From the NCBI RefSeq assembly GCF_002289565.1, contig NZ_NTFY01000091.1, positions 1-50,466 of the forward strand: a DNA stretch of 50,466 nucleotides, written 5' to 3'. This DNA comes from Rhodopirellula sp. SM50 (lineage in GTDB: Bacteria; Planctomycetota; Planctomycetia; Pirellulales; Pirellulaceae). Both the position numbers and the translations under genes were made by a program. A model generated the notes under the pieces. It made no database searches. It was not told the DNA's origin and was given only the letters and a program-made list of their open reading frames with translations. Position 1 is the stretch's first letter; every line of letters begins with the position of its first letter. Below, in pieces: positions 1-9,411 of this stretch.

Positions 1-74
1 AATTTTTCTGTCCGTTTTTGAAATCATGTCAAAAACGAAGGTGAGTGCTGATGTAAACCAATAACTCACAGCCT

Positions 75-120
75 CGGAGGGCTCGCGCCCTACCGCTTAA
101 AAATGCTTCGCAGCGTTGCC
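75..120. repeat. Dispersed repeat, copy 1 (inverted partner at window end)
   Basis: This 46-base segment is matched by the reverse complement of 50411-50456 with three mismatches. It contains a GGGCTCGCGCCC palindrome and an A-rich stretch. It lies downstream of the tetrahaem lipoprotein gene. The first 197 bases hold no gene that I can support. Confidence 0.8.
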
Positions 121-197
121 CGCCACCGTGCCCGGTCAACTCGGTGAGCATCAGGGTCGGGCTGGCTGGCTGGCTGGATTCACTCCGGACGAAATGC

Positions 198-2387
198 TCA
201 ATCCATCCCGTAGTGTTCGATCTCGGGCCAGTACTCGTCTTCGAACGCGCCGTCGTCGTGGAAATCAGGGCTGTTGTCCAGATCGTGGCACTCCATGCAA
301 TGCTCTCTGGCCTTTTCCAGCGGCAACTGCATCGCCAGACGGAGGCTCTTCTTGCGTTCTTCGCTGATGCCCGAGTTCTCTGCCTCGGCGGCAGAGTGGT
401 CCGCGCCTGGTCCGTGGCAGTTTTCACAGCCGTTGCCGGTCAGGTGGGCGGATTGTTCCAGTGACAGGTAGCCGCTTTCGTAGGGGTAATAGTTTTGCGG
501 GTTCCAGCCGGTGACATGACAACTCAGGCATTCGGGATCGAAGTGCCGCGGGATGTCGCCGCGGCCTTCGGTCGGTTCCACGATGTGCGCGGTCGCTTCG
601 GCGTGGCCCGAGCTTTCCCAGATATCAAACGCCGTGGTGTGACATTTTCCGCACGCTTCGGATCCGACAAATTTCCCGCCGGATGGGTGTGGAATCGGCG
701 AGATCCCGAGTCCGGACAGACCGAGTTGTTCGAGTTGCTGTTGGTAGTCCGCCATCAGCTTTCGCATCTCCGGCGCGTCCTTGTATTCATCGGTCAGCGG
801 AACACGCGCGTATTTCATCGGTTGGTTTTGATACAAACCGACCAGCCCGACGAACATGCCCTTGTTTCCCGTCACGATCAATTTGGCTTTGCTGCCTTCG
901 ATCGATTGCGGTTGATACGTCGGCTCGCCGTAACCTCCCGAGGCGACGATCAAGTCGAACCCGGGAACGTCCACCATCAACTGTTTGGCCACGTCTTCGT
1001 CACCGAAGAATGTCAGCACGCGGAAATTCGCTCCCGCCGCATTCATCTCCTTGAGGACGGCTTCGGCGGATGCCTTGATCGGCTTCAGTGTCACATCGGA
1101 TCCCAGCGGCGCTTCGAGCGCATCGGGATCTAGGATCGACGTCAGGCCGATGTTCCACTCGCCGCTGCGAACAATTTTGTGGCTGGGCAGCAATTCGGGA
1201 TCCAGCAAAATTAAATTTGCCGAAACGTACATCGCGTTTTCGGGTGAATCGGCATAGGTGTGCGCGATCAAGTCGGTCGGGCTCAGCCGCAGGTCATCGG
1301 GACCAAACCCGACCGCCTGGTACTTCATTTGAGTCAGCGCGCTGGACGATTTTTCGAACTTGATCGCCGCTTGTTGGCCGATCCGGCGGATCTGATTGCC
1401 GGCATCGATGGGCACCAGCGGCCAACCCATCTCACGCAGCTGGTTGATGAAGGTGAAGCGACGGGCGACGCCGCCTTTCTGGCGATCGAGTCCCGTGCAG
1501 CCACACGGTTCGATGTAGCCGTGTTGGTCGCCGGTGACAAACAGCACCGCATCGGGCGTCTGCCATTTGCGAAAATCCTCGGGGCCGTCTGCTGCTCCGA
1601 CCAACCCGATCTCCGTCGCCGGGTCGATCAGCGCGGGCCGTGCGGCGATTTCCTCTTTCCCGGCGACGGATTCCATCGCCGCGTTGGGGGGCTGCGTTTG
1701 ACTGTTCTGGGAGCCTTCGATTTCGGCGGCAATGCGGGCTACCGGTGCCGAGTTTGGATCGTCGTTCCGCTCCGAGCCTTCGCGGATCCCTTGGGGTGTG
1801 GGAATCACTTCGGCCTTCACCTCGGGCCGCGCCGGGGGCGTCGGAATCACTTCCACCGGACCGGCATCGGAGGCGCTTTTGCCGGCTCCTGCGTTGTCCG
1901 CTCCGTCGCTGCCGTCGCCATCGGCGAATCCGGCAGGAACATCGGGCAGTGCGGGGGTCTGAACCAGCAGAATCCCTCCGGCGGGTCGGTCTGCGGTTCG
2001 GTCACGGTTTCGCGCCGAATCAAAACCGCCAAAATCCCATTGGATCGGCGTGCGCGAGCGGTTGGCAAAACTCGCCAGCCGAGACTGACCGCCGACACGA
2101 CGCGATGGTGTCTGTGACTGGATCGGCGCGTCGATTCGCAAATCGGGGCGAACCGTGCCCTGGGTGCGAGCGGCCAAGGCGGCCTCGACCTCCGCCTGAA
2201 TCGGGTAGACGGTCACCGGCGAGACGTCCGGTTCGCTGCAACCACTGGTCGCGAGGATGCCGGCGGTCAGGACGCCGGCGGTTAAAACCAAGGCCTGACG
2301 AAAAGCGAATCGTTTCAATGCGGTGACGCCACGGCGTGGGCTGGGGAGCGGAAAACGCGTCGGCAGGGAGTGGACTATAGGTTTCAC
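198..2387 (-). CDS. Lipoprotein: metallophosphatase-like domain fused to tetrahaem cytochrome c
   Basis: The 729-residue product starts with a hydrophobic segment ending in a lipobox (LATSGC, Cys50), so it is probably a lipoprotein. A Pro/Gly-rich linker of about 200 residues follows. Around residues 275-530 there is a domain like the 5'-nucleotidase N-terminal fold, with GDQHGY and EPCGCTG near residue 295; the full set of metal ligands is not obvious, so it may be inactive. The C-terminal part has four CxxCH haem sites starting at C579, C620, C654 and C697, resembling the cytochrome c554 group. Electron transfer is inferred; the substrate is unknown. It is the last gene of the minus-strand cluster, 42 bases after the DUF1573 gene. 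A TTG at 2318 is an alternative start. Confidence 0.85.
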   Translation of the reverse strand: MKPIVHSLPTRFPLPSPRRGVTALKRFAFRQALVLTAGVLTAGILATSGCSEPDVSPVTVYPIQAEVEAALAARTQGTVRPDLRIDAPIQSQTPSRRVGGQSRLASFANRSRTPIQWDFGGFDSARNRDRTADRPAGGILLVQTPALPDVPAGFADGDGSDGADNAGAGKSASDAGPVEVIPTPPARPEVKAEVIPTPQGIREGSERNDDPNSAPVARIAAEIEGSQNSQTQPPNAAMESVAGKEEIAARPALIDPATEIGLVGAADGPEDFRKWQTPDAVLFVTGDQHGYIEPCGCTGLDRQKGGVARRFTFINQLREMGWPLVPIDAGNQIRRIGQQAAIKFEKSSSALTQMKYQAVGFGPDDLRLSPTDLIAHTYADSPENAMYVSANLILLDPELLPSHKIVRSGEWNIGLTSILDPDALEAPLGSDVTLKPIKASAEAVLKEMNAAGANFRVLTFFGDEDVAKQLMVDVPGFDLIVASGGYGEPTYQPQSIEGSKAKLIVTGNKGMFVGLVGLYQNQPMKYARVPLTDEYKDAPEMRKLMADYQQQLEQLGLSGLGISPIPHPSGGKFVGSEACGKCHTTAFDIWESSGHAEATAHIVEPTEGRGDIPRHFDPECLSCHVTGWNPQNYYPYESGYLSLEQSAHLTGNGCENCHGPGADHSAAEAENSGISEERKKSLRLAMQLPLEKAREHCMECHDLDNSPDFHDDGAFEDEYWPEIEHYGMD

Positions 2388-2429
2388 AACACCATCCGAA
2401 GATTTGCCGCAGCCAGGCTGCGACGGAGG

Positions 2430-3701
2430 CTAGGGTCTCGGTTCGATCAAAACTTTTATAGCCACTTTCATGCGGCTCACCTTCGGATTATCGGACTCTA
2501 TCCATAGCCAACCGAAGTCGTCCTTGTTTTTACCCAACAAGTCGATTGTCTGATCGCCCGGTTTTAGCGTCAGAACGAGCGGGAAAAGCCTCATTTGGCC
2601 TTTGCCCAGGGGCGCGGCAAACTTTGCCTCAATCACGTCGCTTGGGTAAGTCTCCCCAATCGTAAGGTTTGTCGAGTCTTTCTCGCTACCCTTGAGTACC
2701 ACAAGACATTTTTTCTCAAGGTTGTCATTGGCATCCAAACGGCCCAGGCTCCAAATGTACCCCCCGCCGTCGGTGCTCTTCATGGCGGAAGACTCGATGA
2801 TCGTCAGCGCACCCATCACCCGTCCGGCGCACTCGGCGACCGCAACGTAGGTGTCCTGGGAGGCTTTGGGATCCGTTTGACTGTCCGTCGCAGCGTCACT
2901 CGATTGGTCGCCGAGTTTCTTGAAGTTTACCTGGAGATTGGTGACCAGCGGCCCCTGGCGCAGACCGGGTTGGACGCGGACGTTGACGCGAAATCCCTGA
3001 CGGGCGTTTTGGTGAGCGCCATCGGCTTCGGTCACCTCGAAGGGCTCAAACTCGACCTCGGACAGTTTCGTCAGCTCCTCGCTGCCAAATTTCGCCGACA
3101 AGGGCTCAATATCCATGGCGTAATAGTTGTACATCTTGGTCGAGAATTCGAACGGTTCGGCAGCCGGCACCTCACCGAAGGCAATCTGCTTGGGATCGAA
3201 TTCGATGTCGCTGATCACCAGGCCTTGAACCACCAGACGAATCGCGGGCTGCAACGGATCGTTGGTCCGCAGCTCCGCCGATTGCTCAAACGTCGTTTTA
3301 TCGCCCGAAACGGTCCACTCCAATTCCACCGGTGTGGATTCGCCGGGTGCCAGTTCGTTGTTCGTCAAGGACCCGAGCGTACATTTGCAGGTCGACGCCC
3401 CCAGCTCCAAACGCAGCACCCCATCGCCGACATTCTTGACGATGAATTGGTGAGACCCCTTGGAATTCGGTGACATCGCACCGAAATCGTGCGTCGGCGC
3501 TCCGACCAACTCGGCGCGGGCAGCCGAATCGCTGTGATATTCCTCCAGCTTTGCCATCACGTTATCGGCCGTCACACTGCCGTCCATCGTGATTTCACCG
3601 AAATACGCCTCACGGTGGCCGTATTCCATGTAGTTCATCGTCCAAGCACCGGTGGTTCCGATGACAAACGCGAGACCGAGCAAGAGCCAAAATTTATTCA
3701 C
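2430..3701 (-). CDS. DUF1573 membrane-anchored protein
   Basis: I place the start at GTG 3701, giving 423 residues that open with VNKFWLLLGLAFVIGTTGAW, a single N-terminal membrane segment. The reading frame stays open to 3857, but that part overlaps the end of the upstream gene. A DUF1573 (HYDIN/ASH-like) domain follows at about residues 60-180, recognisable from HDFGAMSPNSKGSHQF and the TCKCT cysteine pair. A second beta-rich half lies behind it. The family's function is not established; a periplasmic or surface scaffold is plausible. The gene begins 25 bases after the O-antigen ligase-like gene, so co-expression is likely. Confidence 0.85.
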   Translation of the reverse strand: MNKFWLLLGLAFVIGTTGAWTMNYMEYGHREAYFGEITMDGSVTADNVMAKLEEYHSDSAARAELVGAPTHDFGAMSPNSKGSHQFIVKNVGDGVLRLELGASTCKCTLGSLTNNELAPGESTPVELEWTVSGDKTTFEQSAELRTNDPLQPAIRLVVQGLVISDIEFDPKQIAFGEVPAAEPFEFSTKMYNYYAMDIEPLSAKFGSEELTKLSEVEFEPFEVTEADGAHQNARQGFRVNVRVQPGLRQGPLVTNLQVNFKKLGDQSSDAATDSQTDPKASQDTYVAVAECAGRVMGALTIIESSAMKSTDGGGYIWSLGRLDANDNLEKKCLVVLKGSEKDSTNLTIGETYPSDVIEAKFAAPLGKGQMRLFPLVLTLKPGDQTIDLLGKNKDDFGWLWIESDNPKVSRMKVAIKVLIEPRP

Positions 3702-3726
3702 GATCAAACCTATTCGACGAGATTCT

Positions 3727-6306
3727 CTATTTCGAGGTTTCGTTGTTACGGTTTGGCTGCGAATCTGGTTCGCCGGAGCCGCCAAGTCGCTGGCGAAATC
3801 GATCCTTGATCGATGCCGAGACCGGACGCCGTCGTGCGGGCAGGCCGATTTTTTCAACCACCAAAATCTGCTGCAATCCTAAATCGCGGACGACATTGCC
3901 GCCTAACGCCGACAACCACCGTGCCTGCTCGGCCAATTCCCGCGCCCGCCTCAGGTCGGAACGTTCGTGGGCGATCATCGCGGCTTGGGCGACCAACGAC
4001 AAATCGGTCGGGCTATTGAACAACGCCAGCGAGATCAGACGCTCGGCGGAATCCAGATCGGCCGTTTGACCGAAACATTGATACAGGTGCAGGTACTGCT
4101 CGCCAGCGGCCCGCAACATCGTCGGGTTCACGCCCGCCCGATCCAGGGAGGTCTCCAGCGAGGCGACCCACTGAGCGCGAACTGCCGGATCGTTGCCGAG
4201 TTCCACCAGCCGGCCACGCAAGAATTCCGAACGCCAACGCGGGGCCTCAAATCCCCAGTCGTCGGCTTCCACCGCGCGACGGGTCTCCGATTCCACCCGG
4301 GAAAGCAACCCACGCCGCGCCGCATCCTCGGCACGCAGCAGGGCGAGCTGAGACTGCTGGACGGGAATGATCGATTCGAATCGAAGGCACAGCAACAAAA
4401 CCGCGCCGACACTCCATGCAACCAGCGCCGCTTTCCCGCGCCGTTGGCCTTCGCCCGCCGCAGTCGCCTCCCCCGGGTTGCCGCCATCTCTCGGTCGGCC
4501 GACGGTGCAGAGCGAACCGGTGACCAACCAGATCACCATCGCCACGCCCGGAACCGTCCAGCCGCCGGAGACGGTCAGGTGGGTCATCATTGCCAACAAG
4601 ATCGAACTGCCCAGCAGACGCAGCTGCGCGGTCGAAAGATGCCGCAACGATCGATGCGTCAGCCACCCTGCCGCGACGGCAGCTGGCACGGCAAACACAC
4701 TGGCCTGCAGGTCCGGCAGCTGACCCGAAATCAAAGCAAAGCTCCACACCAATCCCAGTGACACGCAGGCACCGCCGATCATCCATCGCGAGACCACACG
4801 CGTTTCGCCCGCCAAGCTGTCTGCTCGCAGCTCATCACTTGCGTCCGTCCCAGCAGCCCCGTCCACTGTGCCGGCATTCACTGTGCCGGCATTCACTGTG
4901 CCGGCATTCACAGTGCCGGCATTCACAGTGCCGGCATTCGTCGCGCCGGCATTTACAGCGCCGACACCCGTCGCGGTGCGGCGACACGTCATCAGGCAGG
5001 CGATCGACGCCGACACGAACAGCCAGCCGCCGACGAAACCGCCGGCTGCCAGCGTCTCGAACAAAAAGTTGTGCGGGTCGGCGATCGACTCGTTGGCGAT
5101 CGGTAGCCGATAGCGTAGATACATCGCTTGGAACCCACCCGGGCCGGCGCCGACGATGGGATGATCCCACAGCAAGTGCGCCGTCGCTTTCCAGTACTGC
5201 AATCGAAATTCAAGTGATGCCGGCGCCGCGGCCATCCACTCGTCGTCACCCCACAGCAGCAGGGCAACCAGAACGACGCCGCTGACCGAGAGGGCCAACA
5301 GCGCCGCGCCGGCAAGCAGCTTGACGCGTTTGACTTCGCCGGACTGCCCGCCGCGAATCCAGATCCACAGGCCGGCCAACAGGCAAGCGACCAACGCGCT
5401 GCGGCTGCGGGTGGCAAATAACGCTGCAACGCCGAGCACCGGTAGGAGCAGCAGCAACACACGAGACCAGCCTGAGCCGGCGTTGGTCCCCGATTGATTC
5501 GCAACGCTGCCGCCGCGGAGTATGGCCAGCGGCGCCAACACGGCGACCAGCAACACCGCCGCCAACGAATTGGCCAACGCGAACGTGGCCGTCGGCCCGC
5601 CGTCGAGCAAGCGGTTGGCAAACACCATCCGCTGCGCCGAGCCGGCCGGTGCGTCGACGCCCGCGGCCCGCAGCACGGCATCGGGGTCGGCCAGATACTC
5701 GGCCCGGATCTGGGGCAAACTGATCCATTGTTGATGCAACGCGTGCACCGCCATGCCCGTCGCGACCGCACAGCACAGCGAGAACAGGGCAGCCCGGATG
5801 GGAGGATCAATCAACAAGCGTCGCGCGGCAGTCAAAACGGCTGCTGCGGCAATCCAGACCCAAGCTTCGTTGGTCGCTTGGCGGAGATTCCCCGGCGGGC
5901 AGGACGCCAGCGCCGCGATCATCATCCACGCCGCCAACGTCCAGACCAAAACATCCAGGGTCAATCCATTACCCAATAGCGCCGAGATCCGACGTGGGGC
6001 CTCGGCCGAGCCCGGCGGCCGGAACGCTCTGATGTAGGGCTGCGTCGCCATCGTCAGCGTCCACACGATCAGCGACAGCGCGCAAAACCACAGCGCATCG
6101 CCGGATTCAACCAGCACGCTATCGCTGGGAAAATACGCGACGTAGCTCACTTGCCCGCCCAACACGGCGGCGGCAATCCGTCGACACCAGATCGCCCACA
6201 TCGGAGTCTCGTCCATCGGCGGCGACGCGGCTGGTGGCGGCGAGGCTGCGACCACTCCGGTGGCCGGCGGTTTTCGCGGTTTTAGTCGTTGCTTTGTTTT
6301 TGCCAT
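3727..6306 (-). CDS. O-antigen ligase/polymerase-like membrane protein with TPR-like C-terminus
   Basis: The 859-residue product starts at ATG 6306 (MAKTKQRLKPRKPP), overlapping the upstream gene by 25 bases. It has about ten to twelve hydrophobic segments. The central loop with GAGPGGFQ and DPHNFLFETLAAGG is typical of the Wzy/WaaL O-antigen ligase family, as is the SRSALVACLLAG segment. The last 200 residues are soluble and helical, with TPR-like text (DSAERLISLALFNSPTDLS). The cytoplasmic or periplasmic loop after the family signature contains six 15-base repeats (VNAGT) at 4866-4955. The likely role is polymerising or transferring undecaprenyl-linked glycan, which fits the adjacent WecA-type transferase. 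Confidence 0.85.
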   Translation of the reverse strand: MAKTKQRLKPRKPPATGVVAASPPPAASPPMDETPMWAIWCRRIAAAVLGGQVSYVAYFPSDSVLVESGDALWFCALSLIVWTLTMATQPYIRAFRPPGSAEAPRRISALLGNGLTLDVLVWTLAAWMMIAALASCPPGNLRQATNEAWVWIAAAAVLTAARRLLIDPPIRAALFSLCCAVATGMAVHALHQQWISLPQIRAEYLADPDAVLRAAGVDAPAGSAQRMVFANRLLDGGPTATFALANSLAAVLLVAVLAPLAILRGGSVANQSGTNAGSGWSRVLLLLLPVLGVAALFATRSRSALVACLLAGLWIWIRGGQSGEVKRVKLLAGAALLALSVSGVVLVALLLWGDDEWMAAAPASLEFRLQYWKATAHLLWDHPIVGAGPGGFQAMYLRYRLPIANESIADPHNFLFETLAAGGFVGGWLFVSASIACLMTCRRTATGVGAVNAGATNAGTVNAGTVNAGTVNAGTVNAGTVDGAAGTDASDELRADSLAGETRVVSRWMIGGACVSLGLVWSFALISGQLPDLQASVFAVPAAVAAGWLTHRSLRHLSTAQLRLLGSSILLAMMTHLTVSGGWTVPGVAMVIWLVTGSLCTVGRPRDGGNPGEATAAGEGQRRGKAALVAWSVGAVLLLCLRFESIIPVQQSQLALLRAEDAARRGLLSRVESETRRAVEADDWGFEAPRWRSEFLRGRLVELGNDPAVRAQWVASLETSLDRAGVNPTMLRAAGEQYLHLYQCFGQTADLDSAERLISLALFNSPTDLSLVAQAAMIAHERSDLRRARELAEQARWLSALGGNVVRDLGLQQILVVEKIGLPARRRPVSASIKDRFRQRLGGSGEPDSQPNRNNETSK
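4866..4955. repeat. Six 15-base in-frame repeats (VNAGT)
   Basis: Six tandem copies of a 15-base unit (CTGTGCCGGCATTCA on the plus strand) lie inside the O-antigen ligase-like gene. Because the unit is divisible by three, copy-number change preserves the frame. The units differ by a few bases, mainly in copies 4 to 6. Confidence 0.95.
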
Positions 6307-7412
6307 CCGGTCGATTCCAAGATCACGACCAACAACAACATGCAAGCAACAATCCCCAGCACCGCGACCGCTTGCAGCACACTGACGTGCACGAGCAACA
6401 ACGCCGCCAATCCGCAGGTCGCCGTGACGAGATGAATGGTCAGAACGGCTTGGGTTCGCGAGAGCCCCAAGTCAACGAGCCGATGCGAAAAATGACTGCG
6501 GTCTCCCACGAACACGCTACGGCCTTCGCGGATGCGAATCCAGAGCACGGTGGTCATGTCGTACATCGGGATCGCCATCACGCACAGCGGCGCGAGCACC
6601 GCGTGCGGACGCGGCGGGCTGGCAAAGGTGGCCATCAACATCGAAACGGCGATCAAGAAACCGACCAGGTAACTGCCCCCGTCACCCATGAAAATCTTTG
6701 CCGGCGGGCGGTTGTGCCACAAGAATCCCAACAGCGATCCGGCAACCGACAACAGCAATCCCGCGACAAACAGCTGCGGCTCGGTGGAACCAGGGCTCGG
6801 CGTGGTCAGCATCACCGCAGCCATCGCGGTGGCAATGATCGCGGCCACCCCTCCGCTGAGCGCATCCATGTTGTCCAGCATGTTGAACGAATTGATCACC
6901 GCCACGATCCAAACCACCGACAGCAACTTGGTCAGCCAGGCCGCGCCGATGAACGCCGTGAAACCGAAATCCAAGTAATACACCACGAACGCCGCGACCG
7001 CGAATTCGACGCCCAACCGCAACAGCACGGGGGCGCCGCGACGATCGTCCCAAATCCCCAGTGCAAACAGCACCGTGGCCGAACCGAGCAGCCACCAGAG
7101 CTGCACCAGACGCGAAGAGATGCCGTCGAAGTAGCCGACGATCGAATCAGGCAGCGCGCCGGCGACCATCGGCATGCGATTGGAAAACAAGACCAGTGCG
7201 GTGCCCAGCGTCATCGGGATCATGATCCCCAGCCAGATGCCGATGCCGCCGCCCAGCGGCGTCGTACGGGTGTGGGTACTATGGCCGACCGGTTCGGCGA
7301 CCAAACCGAGTCGCACGGCGTTGCGACGTACCGGATACAGACTGACCAGACTGATCGCCATCGGTGGAATCACCGCCAAAGCAATCAGCCATCCAATCAG
7401 TGCGTTTTCCAA
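6282..7412 (-). CDS. WecA/MraY-type undecaprenyl-phosphate sugar-1-phosphate transferase
   Basis: This polytopic protein of about 376 residues carries the family signatures in order: TTPLGGGIG, GIWDDRRG, NMLDNMDALSGG, IFMGDGGSY and the histidine motif DRSHFSHRL. The family transfers a sugar-1-phosphate to undecaprenyl phosphate at the inner membrane, the first step in making lipid-linked glycans. The HFSHRL motif and the lack of a UDP-MurNAc-pentapeptide context favour a WecA/TagO-like role over MraY. I chose TTG 7412, four bases after the accC stop, since the open frame upstream of it lies inside accC. The start has no strong Shine-Dalgarno site. Confidence 0.88.
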   Translation of the reverse strand: MENALIGWLIALAVIPPMAISLVSLYPVRRNAVRLGLVAEPVGHSTHTRTTPLGGGIGIWLGIMIPMTLGTALVLFSNRMPMVAGALPDSIVGYFDGISSRLVQLWWLLGSATVLFALGIWDDRRGAPVLLRLGVEFAVAAFVVYYLDFGFTAFIGAAWLTKLLSVVWIVAVINSFNMLDNMDALSGGVAAIIATAMAAVMLTTPSPGSTEPQLFVAGLLLSVAGSLLGFLWHNRPPAKIFMGDGGSYLVGFLIAVSMLMATFASPPRPHAVLAPLCVMAIPMYDMTTVLWIRIREGRSVFVGDRSHFSHRLVDLGLSRTQAVLTIHLVTATCGLAALLLVHVSVLQAVAVLGIVACMLLLVVILESTGWQKQSND

Positions 7413-7416
7413 GAGA

Positions 7417-8763
7417 TTATTTGCCCGTGAATTCGCGTTCGACGAATTTGGTGTCGTGCTTGCCCGAAACGAACTCGGGATGCTGAAGCACCTTTTCGTG
7501 GAAGCTGGCCGTCGTGGAGATGCCTTCGGTTTGGATCTCGGCCAACGCGCGGCGCATCGTCGCAATCGCCTCTTCTCGCGTCGGGCGATGCACGATCAGT
7601 TTGCCGATCATGGAATCGTAGTGCGGCGGAACGGTGTAGCCGCCATAGACGTGCGAATCGAATCGCACGCCCAGGCCACCGGGGGCATAAAACTTCGAGA
7701 TCTTTCCGGGGTTGGGCATGAAGTTCTTGTCGGGGTTCTCCGCGTTGATGCGGCATTCCAGCGCGTGACCGGTCACGACGATCTGATCTTGGGTGAACGA
7801 CAGTTTCTCGCCGGCGGCGACGCGGATCTGTTCTTTGATCAAATCGACGCCCGTGATCATTTCGGTGACGGGATGTTCGACCTGGATTCGCGCGTTGACT
7901 TCGATGAAGAAGAAGTCGTCGTTCTGGTCGACGATAAATTCGACCGTTCCGGCGTTGCTGTAATTGGCGCCGCGAATCATGCGGACGGCGGCGTCACAAA
8001 TCGCCTTTCGCTTTTCGTCGGGCAGATTCGGGCTGGGGGCTTCTTCGATCAGTTTCTGGTGACGACGTTGGACACTGCAATCCCGTTCGAACAAGTGACA
8101 AACATGGCCGTGTTGGTCGGCGATGACTTGGACTTCGACGTGACGCGGGGAGCCGATGTAGCGTTCCAGGTAGACGCCGCCGTTGCCGAACGCGGCTTGA
8201 GCTTCGGTGCGGGCCTGGGAGAGCGCTTTCTCGAGTGCTTCGGCGTTTTCAGCGACCCGCATCCCTTTGCCGCCACCCCCGGCGGTCGCCTTGATCAGAA
8301 CCGGAAACCCGATCTGGTTGGCCGTCGCGATCGCCGCCTTGTCGTCTTCGATCAGTCCATCGCTGCCGGGCACCACGGGGACGTCGCTGGCAATCGCCAT
8401 CGAGCGGGCGGTGTTTTTGTCGCCCAACTTTTCCATCGCCGACGGACTCGGACCGATGAACTCAAATCCGCTCTCGCGGCAGACTTCATTGAAATGCGCG
8501 TTCTCGGCCAGGAAGCCATAGCCGGGGTGAATCGCATCGACATTGCTGACCTCGGCCGCCGCGATGATCTGGTCGATCTTCAGGTAGCTTTCGGAACTTT
8601 TCGGTCCGCCCACGCAATACGCTTCGTCGGCCAACTGGACGTGCATCGAATCGGCGTCGGCGGTGCTGTACACGGCGACGGATTTAATACCCATCTCGCG
8701 GCAGGCGCGGATGATTCGAACCGCAATTTCGCCGCGGTTGGCGATCAATACTTTCTGAAACAC
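7417..8763 (-). CDS. accC: Biotin carboxylase subunit of acetyl-CoA carboxylase
   Basis: The 448-residue product matches AccC in length and sequence, starting MFQKVLIANRGEIAVRIIRA. The ATP-grasp glycine-rich loop (KATAGGGGKGMR), EVNARIQVEHPVTE and the C-terminal biotin carboxylase domain are all present. It carboxylates biotin on AccB using ATP and bicarbonate, starting fatty-acid synthesis in the cytoplasm. It sits 138 bases downstream of accB and four bases before the WecA-type gene, tying lipid and glycan precursor genes together. Confidence 0.97.
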   Translation of the reverse strand: MFQKVLIANRGEIAVRIIRACREMGIKSVAVYSTADADSMHVQLADEAYCVGGPKSSESYLKIDQIIAAAEVSNVDAIHPGYGFLAENAHFNEVCRESGFEFIGPSPSAMEKLGDKNTARSMAIASDVPVVPGSDGLIEDDKAAIATANQIGFPVLIKATAGGGGKGMRVAENAEALEKALSQARTEAQAAFGNGGVYLERYIGSPRHVEVQVIADQHGHVCHLFERDCSVQRRHQKLIEEAPSPNLPDEKRKAICDAAVRMIRGANYSNAGTVEFIVDQNDDFFFIEVNARIQVEHPVTEMITGVDLIKEQIRVAAGEKLSFTQDQIVVTGHALECRINAENPDKNFMPNPGKISKFYAPGGLGVRFDSHVYGGYTVPPHYDSMIGKLIVHRPTREEAIATMRRALAEIQTEGISTTASFHEKVLQHPEFVSGKHDTKFVEREFTGK

Positions 8764-8901
8764 AGCTTTCTCTGACGTACCCGGAGGTGGTGCGGCGCGG
8801 CGCTCTTGGGGGAATCGCGGTCGCGTTGAATCCGACGGTTGGCACCCCGGCGACCCGGTGGCGACGGGCCGACGCGATGACTGAACGGCCGAGGGGGTTG
8901 A

Positions 8902-9372
8902 CTAGGGGTTGGGTTGAATCCGGAACATCGGCTTTCCGAAATCGACCGCTTGTTGATCGGCCACCAAGACTTCGAGGACCTTGCCGCTGCATTCGGCGGG
9001 GATCTCATTGAACACCTTCATCGCCTCGACGATGCAGACGATCGTGTCGGGGCTGACCATCTGTCCCACTTGGACGAACGGTTCTGCCTCGGGGTTCGCC
9101 TTGGAGTAAAACGTCCCGACCATCGGCGCGTTGATGGTGATGGATCCGTCGTCGACTGCTGCCGATGCAACCGGTGCCGCCGCCGCGGGGGCCGCCGGTG
9201 CCGGAGCCGCCACCGGGGCAACCGGCGCCGGTCCACCGCGACCGAGTTTGATCCGGTCGTCACCCTGTTGCAAATCCACCTCCGTCAAATCGTGCTCTTC
9301 CATCAGCTTCACGATGTCACGGATGCGTTCCAAATCGAAGACGTTGTCGCCCGGTTGTTTGCCTTTGCTCAT
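8902..9372 (-). CDS. accB: Biotin carboxyl carrier protein of acetyl-CoA carboxylase
   Basis: The 156-residue product has the usual AccB layout: an N-terminal helical region (FDLERIRDIVKLMEEHDLTE), an Ala/Pro-rich flexible linker and a C-terminal biotinyl domain with EAMKVFNEI. The biotinylated lysine is about residue 119. AccB carries the carboxyl group between AccC and the carboxyltransferase. It is directly followed by accC. The upstream neighbour is an Xaa-Pro peptidase; an efp gene often found between these two in other bacteria is absent here. Confidence 0.96.
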   Translation of the reverse strand: MSKGKQPGDNVFDLERIRDIVKLMEEHDLTEVDLQQGDDRIKLGRGGPAPVAPVAAPAPAAPAAAAPVASAAVDDGSITINAPMVGTFYSKANPEAEPFVQVGQMVSPDTIVCIVEAMKVFNEIPAECSGKVLEVLVADQQAVDFGKPMFRIQPNP

Positions 9373-9411
9373 GCCTATCTCGATCGCGAAAAAAAAAGAT
9401 TGGGCGAGGTT

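Noticed and set aside
4566..5285. Plus-strand Arg/Ser/His-rich frame in the O-antigen ligase gene
   Set aside because: It is a shadow frame of the VNAGT repeat region and shows no family features.
6234..7430. 398-residue plus-strand frame opposite the WecA-type gene
   Set aside because: Its composition is Arg/His/Gln-rich and not protein-like; the minus strand has all transferase motifs.
7174..8775. 533-residue plus-strand frame opposite accC
   Set aside because: accC on the minus strand is unambiguous; high-GC antisense frames often stay open.
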